DNA of 64,000 nt from an uncultured Bacteroidota bacterium. GTDB taxonomy: Bacteria; Bacteroidota; Bacteroidia; AKYH767-A; 2013-40CM-41-45. Each line of letters opens with the position of its first letter. Positions within the stretch are counted from its first letter, which is position 1. Positions 28,053 through 38,158 of this stretch are shown piece by piece. Under the pieces are notes generated by a model, which was given only the letters and a program-made list of their open reading frames with translations, did not search any database and was not told where the DNA came from. Both the position numbers and the translations under genes were made by a program. The stretch spans positions 38,074-102,073 of the forward strand of contig CALMQM010000013.1 of NCBI GenBank assembly GCA_937871435.1. Direction: 5' to 3'.

Positions 28053-28946
28053 GTGTACCGATACGCCGCGATTGACATTGGTTCCAATGCAGTAAGATTA
28101 CTACTGTGTAATGTGGTTGAAGAACACGGAGCAACACATTTTAAAAAGAGCGAACTCATTCGTATCCCGCTCCGACTTGGTGAAGATGTTTTTAATTCCG
28201 GAAAGATTACTTCCGCGCGATCATCACGATTTACAAAAACAATGCATGCTTTTAAATTGCTGATTGATGTTTTTGAACCGATTTCATTCCGTGCATGTGC
28301 TACTGCTTCCATGCGGGAAGCATTGAATGGTGATGAGCTGGTTAAGCACGTCCAGAAAGAATGCGGATTAAAAATCGATATCATCACAGGCAAGGAAGAA
28401 GCCGAACTGATTTATTCCAACCACATTGAGGAAGAATTGGATCATAACCAATCTTATTTGTATATCGATGTTGGAGGAGGAAGTACGGAGCTGACGCTTT
28501 TTGATCATGGTTCTTGTATTGCTTCGCAATCGTTCAATATCGGAACGCTTCGGTGGCTTCAGGGGAAGAGCAGCAAAGAGCAATGGGAAGAATTTAAAAG
28601 CTGGGTCAAACAAGTTTCAGCTAATCACGGACCACTTACTGCTATCGGCTCTGGAGGGAACATCAATAAAATTTTTAAAATGCTCGGCAAAAAAGATAAA
28701 CCGCTTTCTTTTTCTGCTCTTAAATCTTTATACGACGAAATGAAAATTCACACCGTCGAAGAAAGAATGGAGATCTGGGGATTGAATCCTGACAGGGCAG
28801 ATGTAATTGTTCCGGCAGCGAAAATATTTCTTGGTGTGATGAAAGCTGCGCAAATCGAAGAAATTATAGTGCCGCAAATCGGATTAGCGGATGGAATTAT
28901 TCACCGTTTGCACGAACAACACCTTCAACTATTGCAGAAGAAATAA
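28053..28946 (+). CDS. Ppx/GppA phosphatase family protein
   Basis: A 297-residue enzyme of the exopolyphosphatase/guanosine pentaphosphate phosphatase family, in the actin-like ATPase fold. Seen: AAIDIGSNAVRLLL (phosphate 1 loop), a central IDVGGGSTELTLF (phosphate 2) and TAIGSGGNINKIFKM. It is near 300 residues, so it lacks the C-terminal HD domain of long Ppx. Likely role: polyphosphate or pppGpp hydrolysis in the cytoplasm. It starts with GTG at 28053; a -7-like TACTTTTG lies at 27980-27987. It ends convergent to the multicopper oxidase gene with 23 bases between. Confidence 0.92.
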   Translation: MYRYAAIDIGSNAVRLLLCNVVEEHGATHFKKSELIRIPLRLGEDVFNSGKITSARSSRFTKTMHAFKLLIDVFEPISFRACATASMREALNGDELVKHVQKECGLKIDIITGKEEAELIYSNHIEEELDHNQSYLYIDVGGGSTELTLFDHGSCIASQSFNIGTLRWLQGKSSKEQWEEFKSWVKQVSANHGPLTAIGSGGNINKIFKMLGKKDKPLSFSALKSLYDEMKIHTVEERMEIWGLNPDRADVIVPAAKIFLGVMKAAQIEEIIVPQIGLADGIIHRLHEQHLQLLQKK

Positions 28947-28969
28947 TTCATTCGAAGGATTGAATATTT

Positions 28970-30667
28970 TCAATTCAGCTTGAGAAATTTTTCACATTGA
29001 TGAATTGCTGAATTCTCCGCTTCTACAAAATACATCCCCGGAGGTAAAAAAGATATATTCAAAGTTTGATTATAGTGCAGATTAAACTCTGTTGAAGAAA
29101 AAACATTTTCTCCGAGTGAATTGTAAATACGGAAAAGACATTTTTCGGCGCATGTGTTGTTAATTCCATGCAAAGAAAGAATTCCGCATTGAACCGGATT
29201 CACTCCAATTAATGAATTAAAATTTCCTGCAATTTCTTCCTGACCTGCACCATTTGAAACAATGAATTGTCCCATCATCCCGTCGTCTTCATGCATGAGA
29301 ATGTGGCAATGATACATGTAAGGGATCATCGGATCCGCATAATCTTCAAATTTCATAATGATGCGAACCGTTTCATTCGGGAAGAGTAAAAAGTCATCTT
29401 TAAATCCCATTTCTTCTGCCGGAGGAGGAACACCGTCTCTATCCAGAATAAAGAATTGTACATCGTGCATATGAAAGGGATGAGAAACCATACTCTGATT
29501 GGAAATATTCCAGATCTCTGTATGACCCAGTGGAATAGTATAATCAACCCGCATCATGTCAAAACTCAGTCCGTTGAAATAAAATGGTCCCATGAAAGCA
29601 GTACTGTTTAGTGGGGTAATAGTAATCCATCGCATTTCTTCCGATTGGTTTTCCTGTAAACGGTTTATCGTTACAAGTGAAGCCGGAATGGTTACTATTG
29701 GAGAAACTGTCGGCGCACCAACATCAATTTGCAGAATATTAAAATCAATTCCATCCAACGGTCCGAACATTGCGCTGTCCATTCCCGCGAGCATAGGTCC
29801 GCCCTGAACTCCCATAGGAAGTTCCGAACCGTAGCTCATCAGATAAAAAGTTTGTCCGGGATAGGGACGTAAATTGAGCAATACTTCCGCTCTTTCTCCG
29901 GGAGAAAGTCGAAGGCGTGTGGCAGTCAATGGAGCTTCCAGTAATCCTCCATCGCTCGCGATAATCGAAAACGGAATGTTTCCGGTAAAACCGAAATTGA
30001 ATGTCCTGCTTTGTTCCGCATTCAACAATCTCAAACGAACAACCTGGTCAGGAAGCGTGACTTGAGGATTTTGTGTGCCATTTACAAGAATGATACTATC
30101 GTTCATCCCGCGCCATAAGATCTGATTGGAAGAATCAAATTGTTGCGTTTGAATGATCAGAGGAAAATCATCTACTCCGTATCGTCTTGGAATATTAAGC
30201 CGGGCCTCTGTAGTATCTCGAATAATAATCATTCCTGCGGCTCCTCGCATCGCCTGCTCTCCGGTACGCATATGCATATGCGGATGATACCAATATGTAG
30301 ATGCGTTATTCTTCACTTCAAATTGTGCCTGCCACGTTGTGTTTGGAAGTATTACTGTATGCGGACCTCCATCTGCCATTGCGGGAACATGCAATCCGTG
30401 CCAATGAACTGTACTTGTATCACTGAGAATATTTTCCACATTGAGTGTCACAAAATCACCTTTGTTTAACAACAATGTCGGACCGAGATAAGAATTGTTG
30501 TTGAACGCATTCGTAAATGTTTTTACTCCAGGAAGGAAAGCCACACTATCGGGATGTAATGTCAATTGAAAAGTTGTTCCCGTGAGAGTATCAGGAATAG
30601 GTATTGGATTCTGTGCGGACAGCGATCGCACGATCAACAGAAAAAATAAATACAGTTTACGTTTCAT
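28970..30667 (-). CDS. Multicopper oxidase, T9SS type A cargo
   Basis: A 565-residue exported copper oxidase. Seen: a signal peptide (KRKLYLFFLLIVRSLSAQ), and the four copper-binding signatures: HWHGLHVPAMADGGPH, YWYHPHMHMRTGEQAMRG, HPFHMHDVQFF and YHCHILMHEDDGMMG, the last with Cys and a Met axial ligand for the type 1 copper. After the third cupredoxin domain comes a type A sorting domain (LFRIYNSLGENVFSS ... CEKFLKLN). Enzymes of this group oxidise phenols, metals or bilirubin with reduction of O2 to water; the substrate is not known. It lies 69 bases downstream of the type B adhesin gene and may be co-transcribed with it. Confidence 0.93.
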   Translation of the reverse strand: MKRKLYLFFLLIVRSLSAQNPIPIPDTLTGTTFQLTLHPDSVAFLPGVKTFTNAFNNNSYLGPTLLLNKGDFVTLNVENILSDTSTVHWHGLHVPAMADGGPHTVILPNTTWQAQFEVKNNASTYWYHPHMHMRTGEQAMRGAAGMIIIRDTTEARLNIPRRYGVDDFPLIIQTQQFDSSNQILWRGMNDSIILVNGTQNPQVTLPDQVVRLRLLNAEQSRTFNFGFTGNIPFSIIASDGGLLEAPLTATRLRLSPGERAEVLLNLRPYPGQTFYLMSYGSELPMGVQGGPMLAGMDSAMFGPLDGIDFNILQIDVGAPTVSPIVTIPASLVTINRLQENQSEEMRWITITPLNSTAFMGPFYFNGLSFDMMRVDYTIPLGHTEIWNISNQSMVSHPFHMHDVQFFILDRDGVPPPAEEMGFKDDFLLFPNETVRIIMKFEDYADPMIPYMYHCHILMHEDDGMMGQFIVSNGAGQEEIAGNFNSLIGVNPVQCGILSLHGINNTCAEKCLFRIYNSLGENVFSSTEFNLHYNQTLNISFLPPGMYFVEAENSAIHQCEKFLKLN

Positions 30668-30736
30668 ACCAACAGGAAAGAAGATCCCGGAACAGATACC
30701 TGTGTTGTCTTCTAAAGATGATTGTGAATAATTGAA

Positions 30737-33700
30737 TTAGCGCACCAATGTCACATGGCCGATAAAGCGATGCAGTTTACCTGTATAGTCATGAACATTG
30801 ATGATGTATTCATATACATCATTCTGACAAAGATTTCCGTTGCCATAATAGGTTCCGTCCCACGGTTTATCCGCGCGGTCAGAATGAAATATTTTTACAC
30901 CCCAACGATCGATGATCCACATATCGTAATCGATAAATCCGATTCCCTGCCCGATGAATGATTCATTAATTCCGTCTTTATTCGGAGTAAATGCATTGGG
31001 AATATACAAGGCAAATTCCTGTTCAACTCTCAGTGTGTTGTAAACCGTATCCGTGCATCCTCCGTGATTCGTGACAATCAAACGTACAGTATAAATTCCG
31101 GTGTCCGGATAAACGTGAGAAGGACTGGCAACATCAGATGTCGCTGAGCCATCTCCAAAATCCCATTCCCATTGCGCGGCATCGATGCTATTGTCGTTGA
31201 AGAAAATTTCCGGATTGTAACTTGATACTACATCTCCGCTTTGATAAAATGATGCTGTTGGAAATCCGTATACGATTACTGTGTTCGGTACTTTTAGCGA
31301 ATCCTTACAACCCTCCGGAGTAATGATGGACAATGAAACATCGTAATTTCCGGGTTGCTCATACACATGAGATGGATTGGAATCAGCAGAGAGTGTGTTG
31401 TCATCAAGATCCCATGAAAAGGTCGTTCCTGCTTCCTGATCAAAAGAATTATGGAATTCTGCTGTAACAGGCATACATCCCTGAATTTGCTGAGGAAGGA
31501 AATTCACAAGAGGGAGCGGATGAACAACAATGTTTACTGTATCGTATACCGGTGGAGAACACCCGTCCGTGACATTCACCACAAATACAGAATCATGATC
31601 CGGATGAATTGTTGCATTGGAAGTCAGAATGGTGCTGTCATTCCATGCAAAATGATATGGACCTCCGTTTCCGCCATCTGCAGAAGCTGTAATTTCTGCT
31701 GATTCCCCAAAACAGATTTCTGGTGTAATGCCTGCTAATACAGATAATTCAGGATGTACCGTAATTAATACCGAATCTGGTGCAAGCGTGCAATTGTTGG
31801 AATCAACCACACTGACTGTGTACAATGTTGTTACATCCGGAGTGACATGTATCGTGTCGCTTGCATCACCTGTACTCCAATGATATTGATATGGCGGAGT
31901 GCCTCCGGATGCATGCGCGAACAAATCACTGGACTGCCCGATACATTTCGTCAGAGGACCAGAACAATTCAACAAAAGTTTTGGCGGCTCAGCAATACTC
32001 ACACTATCAACGATAGTACATCCGAATGCATCAGTAATACTCACAATATAATCACCGGCATGCAATCCTGTTGTTTCACTTGAGGTGGAACCTCCGGGAG
32101 TCCAATGATAACTGTATGGCGTTGTTCCGCCTGATGCGAGTACTGCAACTGTACCCTGCAACGAATCATGACATAAAGCAGGAGAACTGCTCAGCGCAGC
32201 GGACAGCAACGTATCCGCAAAAACTGTAACACTGTCCGTGGAAACACAAGAATTTGTATCCGTCACTAAAACATGATACACAAGGTTAGAATCGGGAACG
32301 ATGAGCTCTTGAGTAGTTGCTCCTCCGGGACTCCAGTGATACGAATTTCCTCCACTTGCACGCAACGTATCCTGTTTGCCGAAACAAATATATTTATCCG
32401 GTCCCGCTTCGGCATTCGGTAACGGATGAACAACAACATTTACGGTATCCGCATCTTTGCATCCGTTCGTGTCGGTTACATCTACGATGTACGATGTGCT
32501 GCTGTCAGGATTTACAATGTATTGTTGAGAATTGTTGCCACCCGGATTCCAGGTGTAGACATATGGACCGGCAGAAGCGGTAAGTGTTACAGAAGAACCA
32601 TAGCAAATTTCCCGGTCATTCCCCGCGAGTACATTCGGCAAACCAAAAACGCGGACAAAGACTGTATTCGTATCCTTACAACCAAATGAATCTGTCACTT
32701 GTACAGTATACGTTGCACTGGCCAAAGGACTCACCATTTTTTGTTGTGTAGTATCTCCTCCCGGAGTCCAGCGAAAATGAATTCCTCCGCTTGCAACAAG
32801 TGCTACAGAATCATGCAAACACAATGTTTGATCGGGTCCGGCATCAGCAACAGGAAGGGGCTTTACAATCACCCACACACGATCTTCTGCGGAACAGTTG
32901 TTCGTATCAACAACAGTCAGAGTATAAATTGTAGTAACAGCGGGAGTTACTACGATTTGTTGTGAAGTAGATCCGCCAGGATTCCAACTGTAAGATGATC
33001 CACCGGAAGCATTGAGAGTGGCACTTGCACCGATACAAATATTCTGATCAATACCGGCATTGGCAGCCGGTGGTGTGTATACGGAAACAACAACGGTATC
33101 CCACGATCGACAGCCGGAAGTATCAGTAGCAGTAATGAAATAATTTGTAGTGACATTCGGATGAACAGTAATCTGAGAAGTGGTTGCTCCTCCGGGACTC
33201 CAGGAATAGGTTACACCTCCGTTCGAATTCACAGAAATTGTTGTTGAATCTCCTCTGCAAATACTTCTGTTCTGACTGACATTCAATCTTGGTCCGCGGC
33301 GAACAAAAACTGTTACCGTATCACTCGACTGACAACCATAAATATTTGTCGCGGTATAAATATAAGGTTGTGTACTTCCGGGATTAACGGTGATGGATGT
33401 CGTTGTAGCATTACCCGGAAACCAGGTGTGTGATACTCCGCCAATTCCTGTCAATGTAGCATAGTCTCCATTGCAAATGGTTTGATCCAGACCGGCATTC
33501 GGCGATGGCAATCCGGAAATTATTACCTGATGAGAAATGGAATCAGTACAACCGTCAACATTTTGTACAACGAGAGATACATTATAGGTTCCGGCTGCCG
33601 CGTAATTATGTGCGGGACTTTGTACTGTCGTTGTCGAACCATCACCGAAATACCATAGCCAGTTACTGAACGCGCTTGCAGAAACAGATTGATCGGTGAA

Positions 33701-35377
33701 ATTTAATTGAGCGTTTACACAAGCATTCGACGGCGTAAAGGTTGCAGTCGGATGATTCAACGATAAATGAAGAGTTTGTACAAGTGTATCAATACATCCT
33801 CCTGCTGTTTGAACAATTAATCGAACCGAATAATTTCCTGTTGAAGCAAAAGTATGTGAAGGATTCAATGCAGCGGAAGTTCCGCCATCACCAAAATTCC
33901 AGGCATACGAAGTAATCGTTCCTCCTGTGACAGTTGACAAATTTGTGAATTGAACAGTTAAACTTGAACAGGAAAAATTGCTGCTGAAGTTCGCGACAGG
34001 AACACCGGCAGCAGGATTTACAAGCGCCGTATCGGAATTCGTACATGATCCCCCTGAAGCGGTAACCACATACATTCCCGGACCTACAGTAATGGATGAA
34101 CTTGTTTGTCCGGAATTCCAATGATATGTATACACACCACTTCCCCCGGTCGCTGTCGCGGTGAGTTGAGCGGAAGCATTGCATCCGACAAGCACATCCG
34201 GCCCGGCATCCACATCAAGTCCACCAACAGTAATGCAATAAGAATAAATCTGATTTCCTGAATATGGACAATTATCGTCTGTTACAATCGCGGTAAAACA
34301 ATGTGGATTCGGACTGATGTCGGCTTGTGTTGGTGTCCAGCAAAATGTCGCGCTCTCTCGATGTCCGGGAATGGTAGTGAGAATTCCTCCGGGAATGGAA
34401 TTATCCCAACTGATGAAAGTATTTTGAGTGTTATCACCGTCACCGGAATAAATTGTAAAACATGTTTGTCTTCCTGCACAAACAGAAGTTGAAAAAGAAT
34501 TGGTTCCGTTAATCCCGCCGAGTGTTGGAAGAATATTGTTACACGTTGTAACCGTAACCTGTATATCTCTTTCCACACTTCCGATCAATACATCATTCCT
34601 GTATTCCTGAACCAACACCGCCATCACTGTTACTTCAAGATTGGTTGGTGTCATACAGATATCTCCTGTGAGCGGATTAAAACTTACAGCCGGACTTGAT
34701 GATAATGGAGAAGTTGCGGAAAATGGCGGTAGGTAAGTAACAGGAACACCGGCTGAATCATAAGGAGTGATCATGGAGTATACCAATGAATCCCCATCAG
34801 TATCAAAGCCACCGTGATTGTAACAAAATTGCTGACCAAGACAAGCGAATGGAACAGGTTTGTTTGAAAACACCGGCGAATTATTACACGGAGTTATCGT
34901 GTTGTTCAGTGTTGCATAAATATACATGAGTGTATTTCCCGGAACATCGATGTTAGTGATCGCCCAGTTTCTGCAACAAAGATTAAAGCTGAATGTCCAG
35001 TCCGCACACGGACCGGGTAAATTGATTATACCCTGGTAAATGTATTCCTGGATCCCGGTAAATTCTCCTCCGTTACATGTGGTGGTGTCGTTGCGACAAA
35101 TCGGACTAATTTCCTGTCCGGTTCCGGGTATCTGATAGATGGTGAGAGTATCATCACCAAAACAGGAAGATTTAAAGTGGATCAGCGCGTTAGTATCTGC
35201 TTCAACTCCGGCACAGTCACGGTAAAACGAAAGAGTAACTTCATAACTGTTTCCGCCAAGACAGCGGTAAGTCAGATCTGCGCCCATAGAATGACTTGCC
35301 CACGATTTTTCGATTCCGGTAAGGAGGATCAATACGAAGCAAAAAGAGAAAATGTATTTTACCGGAAGGCGGTGCAT
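30737..35377 (-). CDS. T9SS type B surface adhesin with PKD and SprB repeats
   Basis: A 1546-residue exported protein. Seen: a signal peptide followed by SHSMGADLTYRCLGGNSYEVTLSFYRDC, the N-terminal module common in gliding-associated proteins (to about 300); two PKD domains (about 458-640, SYAWNFGDGG and WLWYFGDGS); about six shorter PKD-like repeats spaced by 70-80 residues, beginning AGLDQTIC, AGIDQNIC, AGPDQTLC, AGNDREIC and AGPDKYIC; one SprB-type repeat (about 1053-1125, GGTTPYSYHWTPGGSTS); further PKD units (FSWDLDDNT, WEWDFGDGS); and a C-terminal gliding-motility-associated type B sorting domain (LYIPNAFTPNKDGINESF ... DRWGVKIFH ... RFIGHVTLVR). SprB is the mobile adhesin of gliding Flavobacterium; a role in attachment or gliding is inferred from the shared repeats. 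Confidence 0.92.
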   Translation of the reverse strand: MHRLPVKYIFSFCFVLILLTGIEKSWASHSMGADLTYRCLGGNSYEVTLSFYRDCAGVEADTNALIHFKSSCFGDDTLTIYQIPGTGQEISPICRNDTTTCNGGEFTGIQEYIYQGIINLPGPCADWTFSFNLCCRNWAITNIDVPGNTLMYIYATLNNTITPCNNSPVFSNKPVPFACLGQQFCYNHGGFDTDGDSLVYSMITPYDSAGVPVTYLPPFSATSPLSSSPAVSFNPLTGDICMTPTNLEVTVMAVLVQEYRNDVLIGSVERDIQVTVTTCNNILPTLGGINGTNSFSTSVCAGRQTCFTIYSGDGDNTQNTFISWDNSIPGGILTTIPGHRESATFCWTPTQADISPNPHCFTAIVTDDNCPYSGNQIYSYCITVGGLDVDAGPDVLVGCNASAQLTATATGGSGVYTYHWNSGQTSSSITVGPGMYVVTASGGSCTNSDTALVNPAAGVPVANFSSNFSCSSLTVQFTNLSTVTGGTITSYAWNFGDGGTSAALNPSHTFASTGNYSVRLIVQTAGGCIDTLVQTLHLSLNHPTATFTPSNACVNAQLNFTDQSVSASAFSNWLWYFGDGSTTTVQSPAHNYAAAGTYNVSLVVQNVDGCTDSISHQVIISGLPSPNAGLDQTICNGDYATLTGIGGVSHTWFPGNATTTSITVNPGSTQPYIYTATNIYGCQSSDTVTVFVRRGPRLNVSQNRSICRGDSTTISVNSNGGVTYSWSPGGATTSQITVHPNVTTNYFITATDTSGCRSWDTVVVSVYTPPAANAGIDQNICIGASATLNASGGSSYSWNPGGSTSQQIVVTPAVTTIYTLTVVDTNNCSAEDRVWVIVKPLPVADAGPDQTLCLHDSVALVASGGIHFRWTPGGDTTQQKMVSPLASATYTVQVTDSFGCKDTNTVFVRVFGLPNVLAGNDREICYGSSVTLTASAGPYVYTWNPGGNNSQQYIVNPDSSTSYIVDVTDTNGCKDADTVNVVVHPLPNAEAGPDKYICFGKQDTLRASGGNSYHWSPGGATTQELIVPDSNLVYHVLVTDTNSCVSTDSVTVFADTLLSAALSSSPALCHDSLQGTVAVLASGGTTPYSYHWTPGGSTSSETTGLHAGDYIVSITDAFGCTIVDSVSIAEPPKLLLNCSGPLTKCIGQSSDLFAHASGGTPPYQYHWSTGDASDTIHVTPDVTTLYTVSVVDSNNCTLAPDSVLITVHPELSVLAGITPEICFGESAEITASADGGNGGPYHFAWNDSTILTSNATIHPDHDSVFVVNVTDGCSPPVYDTVNIVVHPLPLVNFLPQQIQGCMPVTAEFHNSFDQEAGTTFSWDLDDNTLSADSNPSHVYEQPGNYDVSLSIITPEGCKDSLKVPNTVIVYGFPTASFYQSGDVVSSYNPEIFFNDNSIDAAQWEWDFGDGSATSDVASPSHVYPDTGIYTVRLIVTNHGGCTDTVYNTLRVEQEFALYIPNAFTPNKDGINESFIGQGIGFIDYDMWIIDRWGVKIFHSDRADKPWDGTYYGNGNLCQNDVYEYIINVHDYTGKLHRFIGHVTLVR

Positions 35378-35549
35378 TAAACTCGATGAATGAAAGGGCC
35401 ATTAATTTACAAGAAATCAGGCGAATATCCTCGCAACATAGACCAATTTTCTGTTTGAAACATGAAATACCCGGTAAATAGTGGATTTCAAGAGGTTTCT
35501 TTTTCCGGAACATAGAGTATTCTGCTCAAATAAATGGTTTTCTTTGCGA

Positions 35550-36551
35550 ATGACCCTAATCCAACCGGTTGAAAATAAGCCTTTGAGATATACCAGACGG
35601 GAGCTATCAATCCTCTTCATCCTTTTTATTCCAATGGCAGTGATGATCGCGATTAATGATCATGCGCCCATGCTCTGGAAAACCACCCATCCGTTTACCG
35701 ATGCGATTGATGGTGTTCTCAAACAGGAATTTCCCGGCCCTTTAGTTTACAGGGTATTTGTTCCCTGGTTGCTGGAAAGTGTGCATTCTATCATTCCTTC
35801 AATTTCATATGTGAAATTTGATTTTGGACTGAAGATAATTTTATTGTCCGGGATTTTCTTTGCCTTTTATTTTTATCTGAAAAATTTCTTTTCGACCATT
35901 ATAAGCTTGTTGAGTATATTCTGGCTTGCAATTCTCATCGATTATAGTTTGTCGTTTTTTCTTGGCTCAAATGTTTTTGAAAGTTCAGATTTACTAAATG
36001 TACTTGTACTTTGTCTGTGCTTGCTTTTTCTATTCAGAAGACAATGGTTTTTGTTCAACGTGATATTATTTCTTGGAATGTTCAACCGGGAAACACCTTT
36101 CATTCTACTGGTTCCGTTGTTTCTTATGTACCACGGAAAACAAATTCAGTTGAAACACTTCCTGATTTCAGTCATCGTATTGATCATTCCTTATGTCTGC
36201 TTACGATTGTATATACACCCTCAAGGTGGACAACATTTCTTTTTTGATTTCATTCAACAAAATTTTCCATATCCCGGAAATCCGGAGAACAGATTTGCAC
36301 TGAAATCATTGCTGCGACTTTCAGTTCTGTTAGGACCACTGCTGATTTTAGCGTGGATAAAAGTAAAACAGAAAAATAATTTTCTTAAAAATGCCGGTGC
36401 CGCATTTTTGCTGTTGCTGCCGATACATTTTCTCCTGGGAAGGGTGATAGAATCAAGATTGTGGATGCCTGCTTTTGTTTTGCTGATTCCTTTGGCGATG
36501 GACACAATACAATCTTATGCATTGAGGGAAAACAATTCTGCTACTGACTGA
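35550..36551 (+). CDS. Polytopic membrane protein, possibly glycosyltransferase-like
   Basis: A 333-residue integral membrane protein when begun at the ATG at 35550 (MTLIQPVENKPLRY). Seen: about eight hydrophobic segments, for example LSILFILFIPMAVMIAI, IILLSGIFFAFYFYL, LLSIFWLAILIDYSLSF, VLVLCLCLLFLF and FLISVIVLIIPYVCLRLYI; an NDHAPMLWK motif after the first helix and a conserved-looking FNRETPF in the middle. An acidic/aromatic loop after the first helix with later helices resembles GT-C family enzymes, but no diagnostic motif was found. The last 11 bases overlap the end of the opposite gene. Confidence 0.75.
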   Translation: MTLIQPVENKPLRYTRRELSILFILFIPMAVMIAINDHAPMLWKTTHPFTDAIDGVLKQEFPGPLVYRVFVPWLLESVHSIIPSISYVKFDFGLKIILLSGIFFAFYFYLKNFFSTIISLLSIFWLAILIDYSLSFFLGSNVFESSDLLNVLVLCLCLLFLFRRQWFLFNVILFLGMFNRETPFILLVPLFLMYHGKQIQLKHFLISVIVLIIPYVCLRLYIHPQGGQHFFFDFIQQNFPYPGNPENRFALKSLLRLSVLLGPLLILAWIKVKQKNNFLKNAGAAFLLLLPIHFLLGRVIESRLWMPAFVLLIPLAMDTIQSYALRENNSATD

Positions 36552-37941
36552 GTTCTTCTATTTTTTCAAGTAACCAGCTTTTGTCAGAAATATTTGCTTG
36601 CTGTTGAATATCTGTTTGCACCATTTGTAATTTCTTCAAAGAAGTTCCGGCGCGAAATATTTTTAATGTAAAACGGATGAAGTTGAGATAAATTTCCCGT
36701 TGATACGCCGATACAAGTTTGTTTCTCCTGATGAAAATTTTAAAAGCGGAAATATGATGTAACATGGTTTCAGCGTCATCTGTTTCAAAATATACTTTCA
36801 ATAAAATGGACCGTGAATCTAATTGATAATAAAGATCCGTGAATTCAACTTCCTGAAGGTGTTTCAGCGTTTGCCTGTAATTTTTCTGATAAAAAGAAAG
36901 CATTGCTGAATTATAGGTTAATGCATTTGCTCTCTCCTGAGAAGGAAGAAAATGAATGGTCTTTCGGATAAATTCTTTTACCCATTTTTCCTGATGCAAT
37001 CGAAGTCCAAGAGTGACAATATTTTTAAATTCCCACGGAGAAAAGTCGCCGTGATTGAGTAGCCGTTTGTTGGAAAGAATGGTTTTATAAATATCAAAAA
37101 GAATCATCCGGTAGTCGTCACGTCCTTTGTTGATTAAACGAATGCAAAAATTTTTCACATATTGGTATGCATTGTTGAGATCTTCAACGGAAAAAAGGTC
37201 ATGATGCCGGTTAATCAATGCCAGTACTTTTTTAAAATGAAGCTCTCCTGTTTTTTCTTCAGCTGAGAGGACCATGAGAATTTCATAATAGACTTCGATG
37301 ATTGGAGATTGGAAAAAATTATTTCGCAGGATCAACTCACAAATACTATCAATAAGGAACATTTCAGTCTCTTTATTGAATACATTCCGCAGATTGATCA
37401 GTTCGCAGTGTAGCTGGAGTTTGCGCAAAAAATAGAAGTGATCAAGATTGTTGAGAATGCTCAAATAATCAGCATGCCTGACCCGACTGGCCGCTACCTG
37501 GTGATCCAGTTCCGCGCTTTGATAGTGCAAAAGATAACGGGAAACGCTCTCCTCTGAATTCAGTTGACTAAAACGATATCTGGCAAAGGAATGTGCTTTT
37601 GGTGCTTTGCGTTCAGTGAGTGATTTACGAAGTAATAACAATGATTGCTGCGGATCATTATCCAATTCACGCAAGACGAAAAAATTCTCCAGGTGGCCTG
37701 ACAAATAGGAAAAAAGATAACGCATTTGTTTGTCATCATATCTTTTACCCGGAAAAAGGATTTTAAAAAGCCCTTTTTTGTCTTCAATCTTTTTTTGTCC
37801 TTCTTCGCTGATCAGTATTTTATATAAATATACAACAGCAGTGTTTTTGTTGAATAGAGGTGAGAGAAGGTACGATTCAAATGCGGCCAGCTCATGCGTC
37901 TTCAATGCTGCTAATAATTCCTGTACTTTGATGGTCCGCAT
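36541..37941 (-). CDS. Helical hypothetical protein, Bacteroidota-specific
   Basis: A 466-residue cytoplasmic protein, almost entirely alpha-helical, with no signal peptide. Seen: N-terminal VQELLAALKTHELAAFESYLLSPLFNKN, a pattern I recognise from paralogous families of unknown function in Bacteroidota, and helical pairs further on that look like irregular TPR-type repeats (NALTYNSAMLSFYQKNYRQTLKHLQEVEF). No enzyme motif. It has a good promoter pair 20 bases upstream of the ATG. The 3' end overlaps the convergent membrane protein gene by 11 bases. Confidence 0.78.
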   Translation of the reverse strand: MRTIKVQELLAALKTHELAAFESYLLSPLFNKNTAVVYLYKILISEEGQKKIEDKKGLFKILFPGKRYDDKQMRYLFSYLSGHLENFFVLRELDNDPQQSLLLLRKSLTERKAPKAHSFARYRFSQLNSEESVSRYLLHYQSAELDHQVAASRVRHADYLSILNNLDHFYFLRKLQLHCELINLRNVFNKETEMFLIDSICELILRNNFFQSPIIEVYYEILMVLSAEEKTGELHFKKVLALINRHHDLFSVEDLNNAYQYVKNFCIRLINKGRDDYRMILFDIYKTILSNKRLLNHGDFSPWEFKNIVTLGLRLHQEKWVKEFIRKTIHFLPSQERANALTYNSAMLSFYQKNYRQTLKHLQEVEFTDLYYQLDSRSILLKVYFETDDAETMLHHISAFKIFIRRNKLVSAYQREIYLNFIRFTLKIFRAGTSLKKLQMVQTDIQQQANISDKSWLLEKIEELSQ

Positions 37942-37960
37942 GAGAAATTGAGGCGAAAGA

Positions 37961-37990
37961 CAAAGATAGAAAAATAGACTCTATGACAAA
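37961..37990 (-). promoter_or_regulatory. Bacteroidota-type promoter for the 36541-37941 gene
   Basis: Read on the minus strand: TTTG (37990-37987), 18 bases, then TATCTTTG (37968-37961), an excellent match to TTTG/TAnnTTTG. The ATG is 20 bases downstream, so the leader would be very short. Confidence 0.6.
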
Positions 37991-38104
37991 CTATCAAAAA
38001 AGTCTAAAAATTACTCAAGAATTAGAGGTATAGTGAGCATTTATTGAAAAAATACAGTCTGACAAATGGGATAATTTGTATTTTTATTTACACGACTCCC
38101 GACT

Positions 38105-38112
38105 TACGTTTG
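38105..38112 (+). promoter_or_regulatory. Possible -7 element for the 38159 gene
   Basis: TACGTTTG matches TAnnTTTG 47 bases before the ATG. The nearest TTTG (38075-38078) is 26 bases upstream, which is longer than usual, so the promoter assignment is weak. Confidence 0.35.
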
Positions 38113-38158
38113 TATCGTGAAATTGTATCCGCAATCTCCGTTTTAATGAATTAAGACT

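Noticed and set aside
31451..34492. Several plus-strand frames with many Cys, His and Arg residues opposite the PKD/SprB adhesin
   Set aside because: They are antisense to a convincing large gene and share its repeat period; they are not independent genes.
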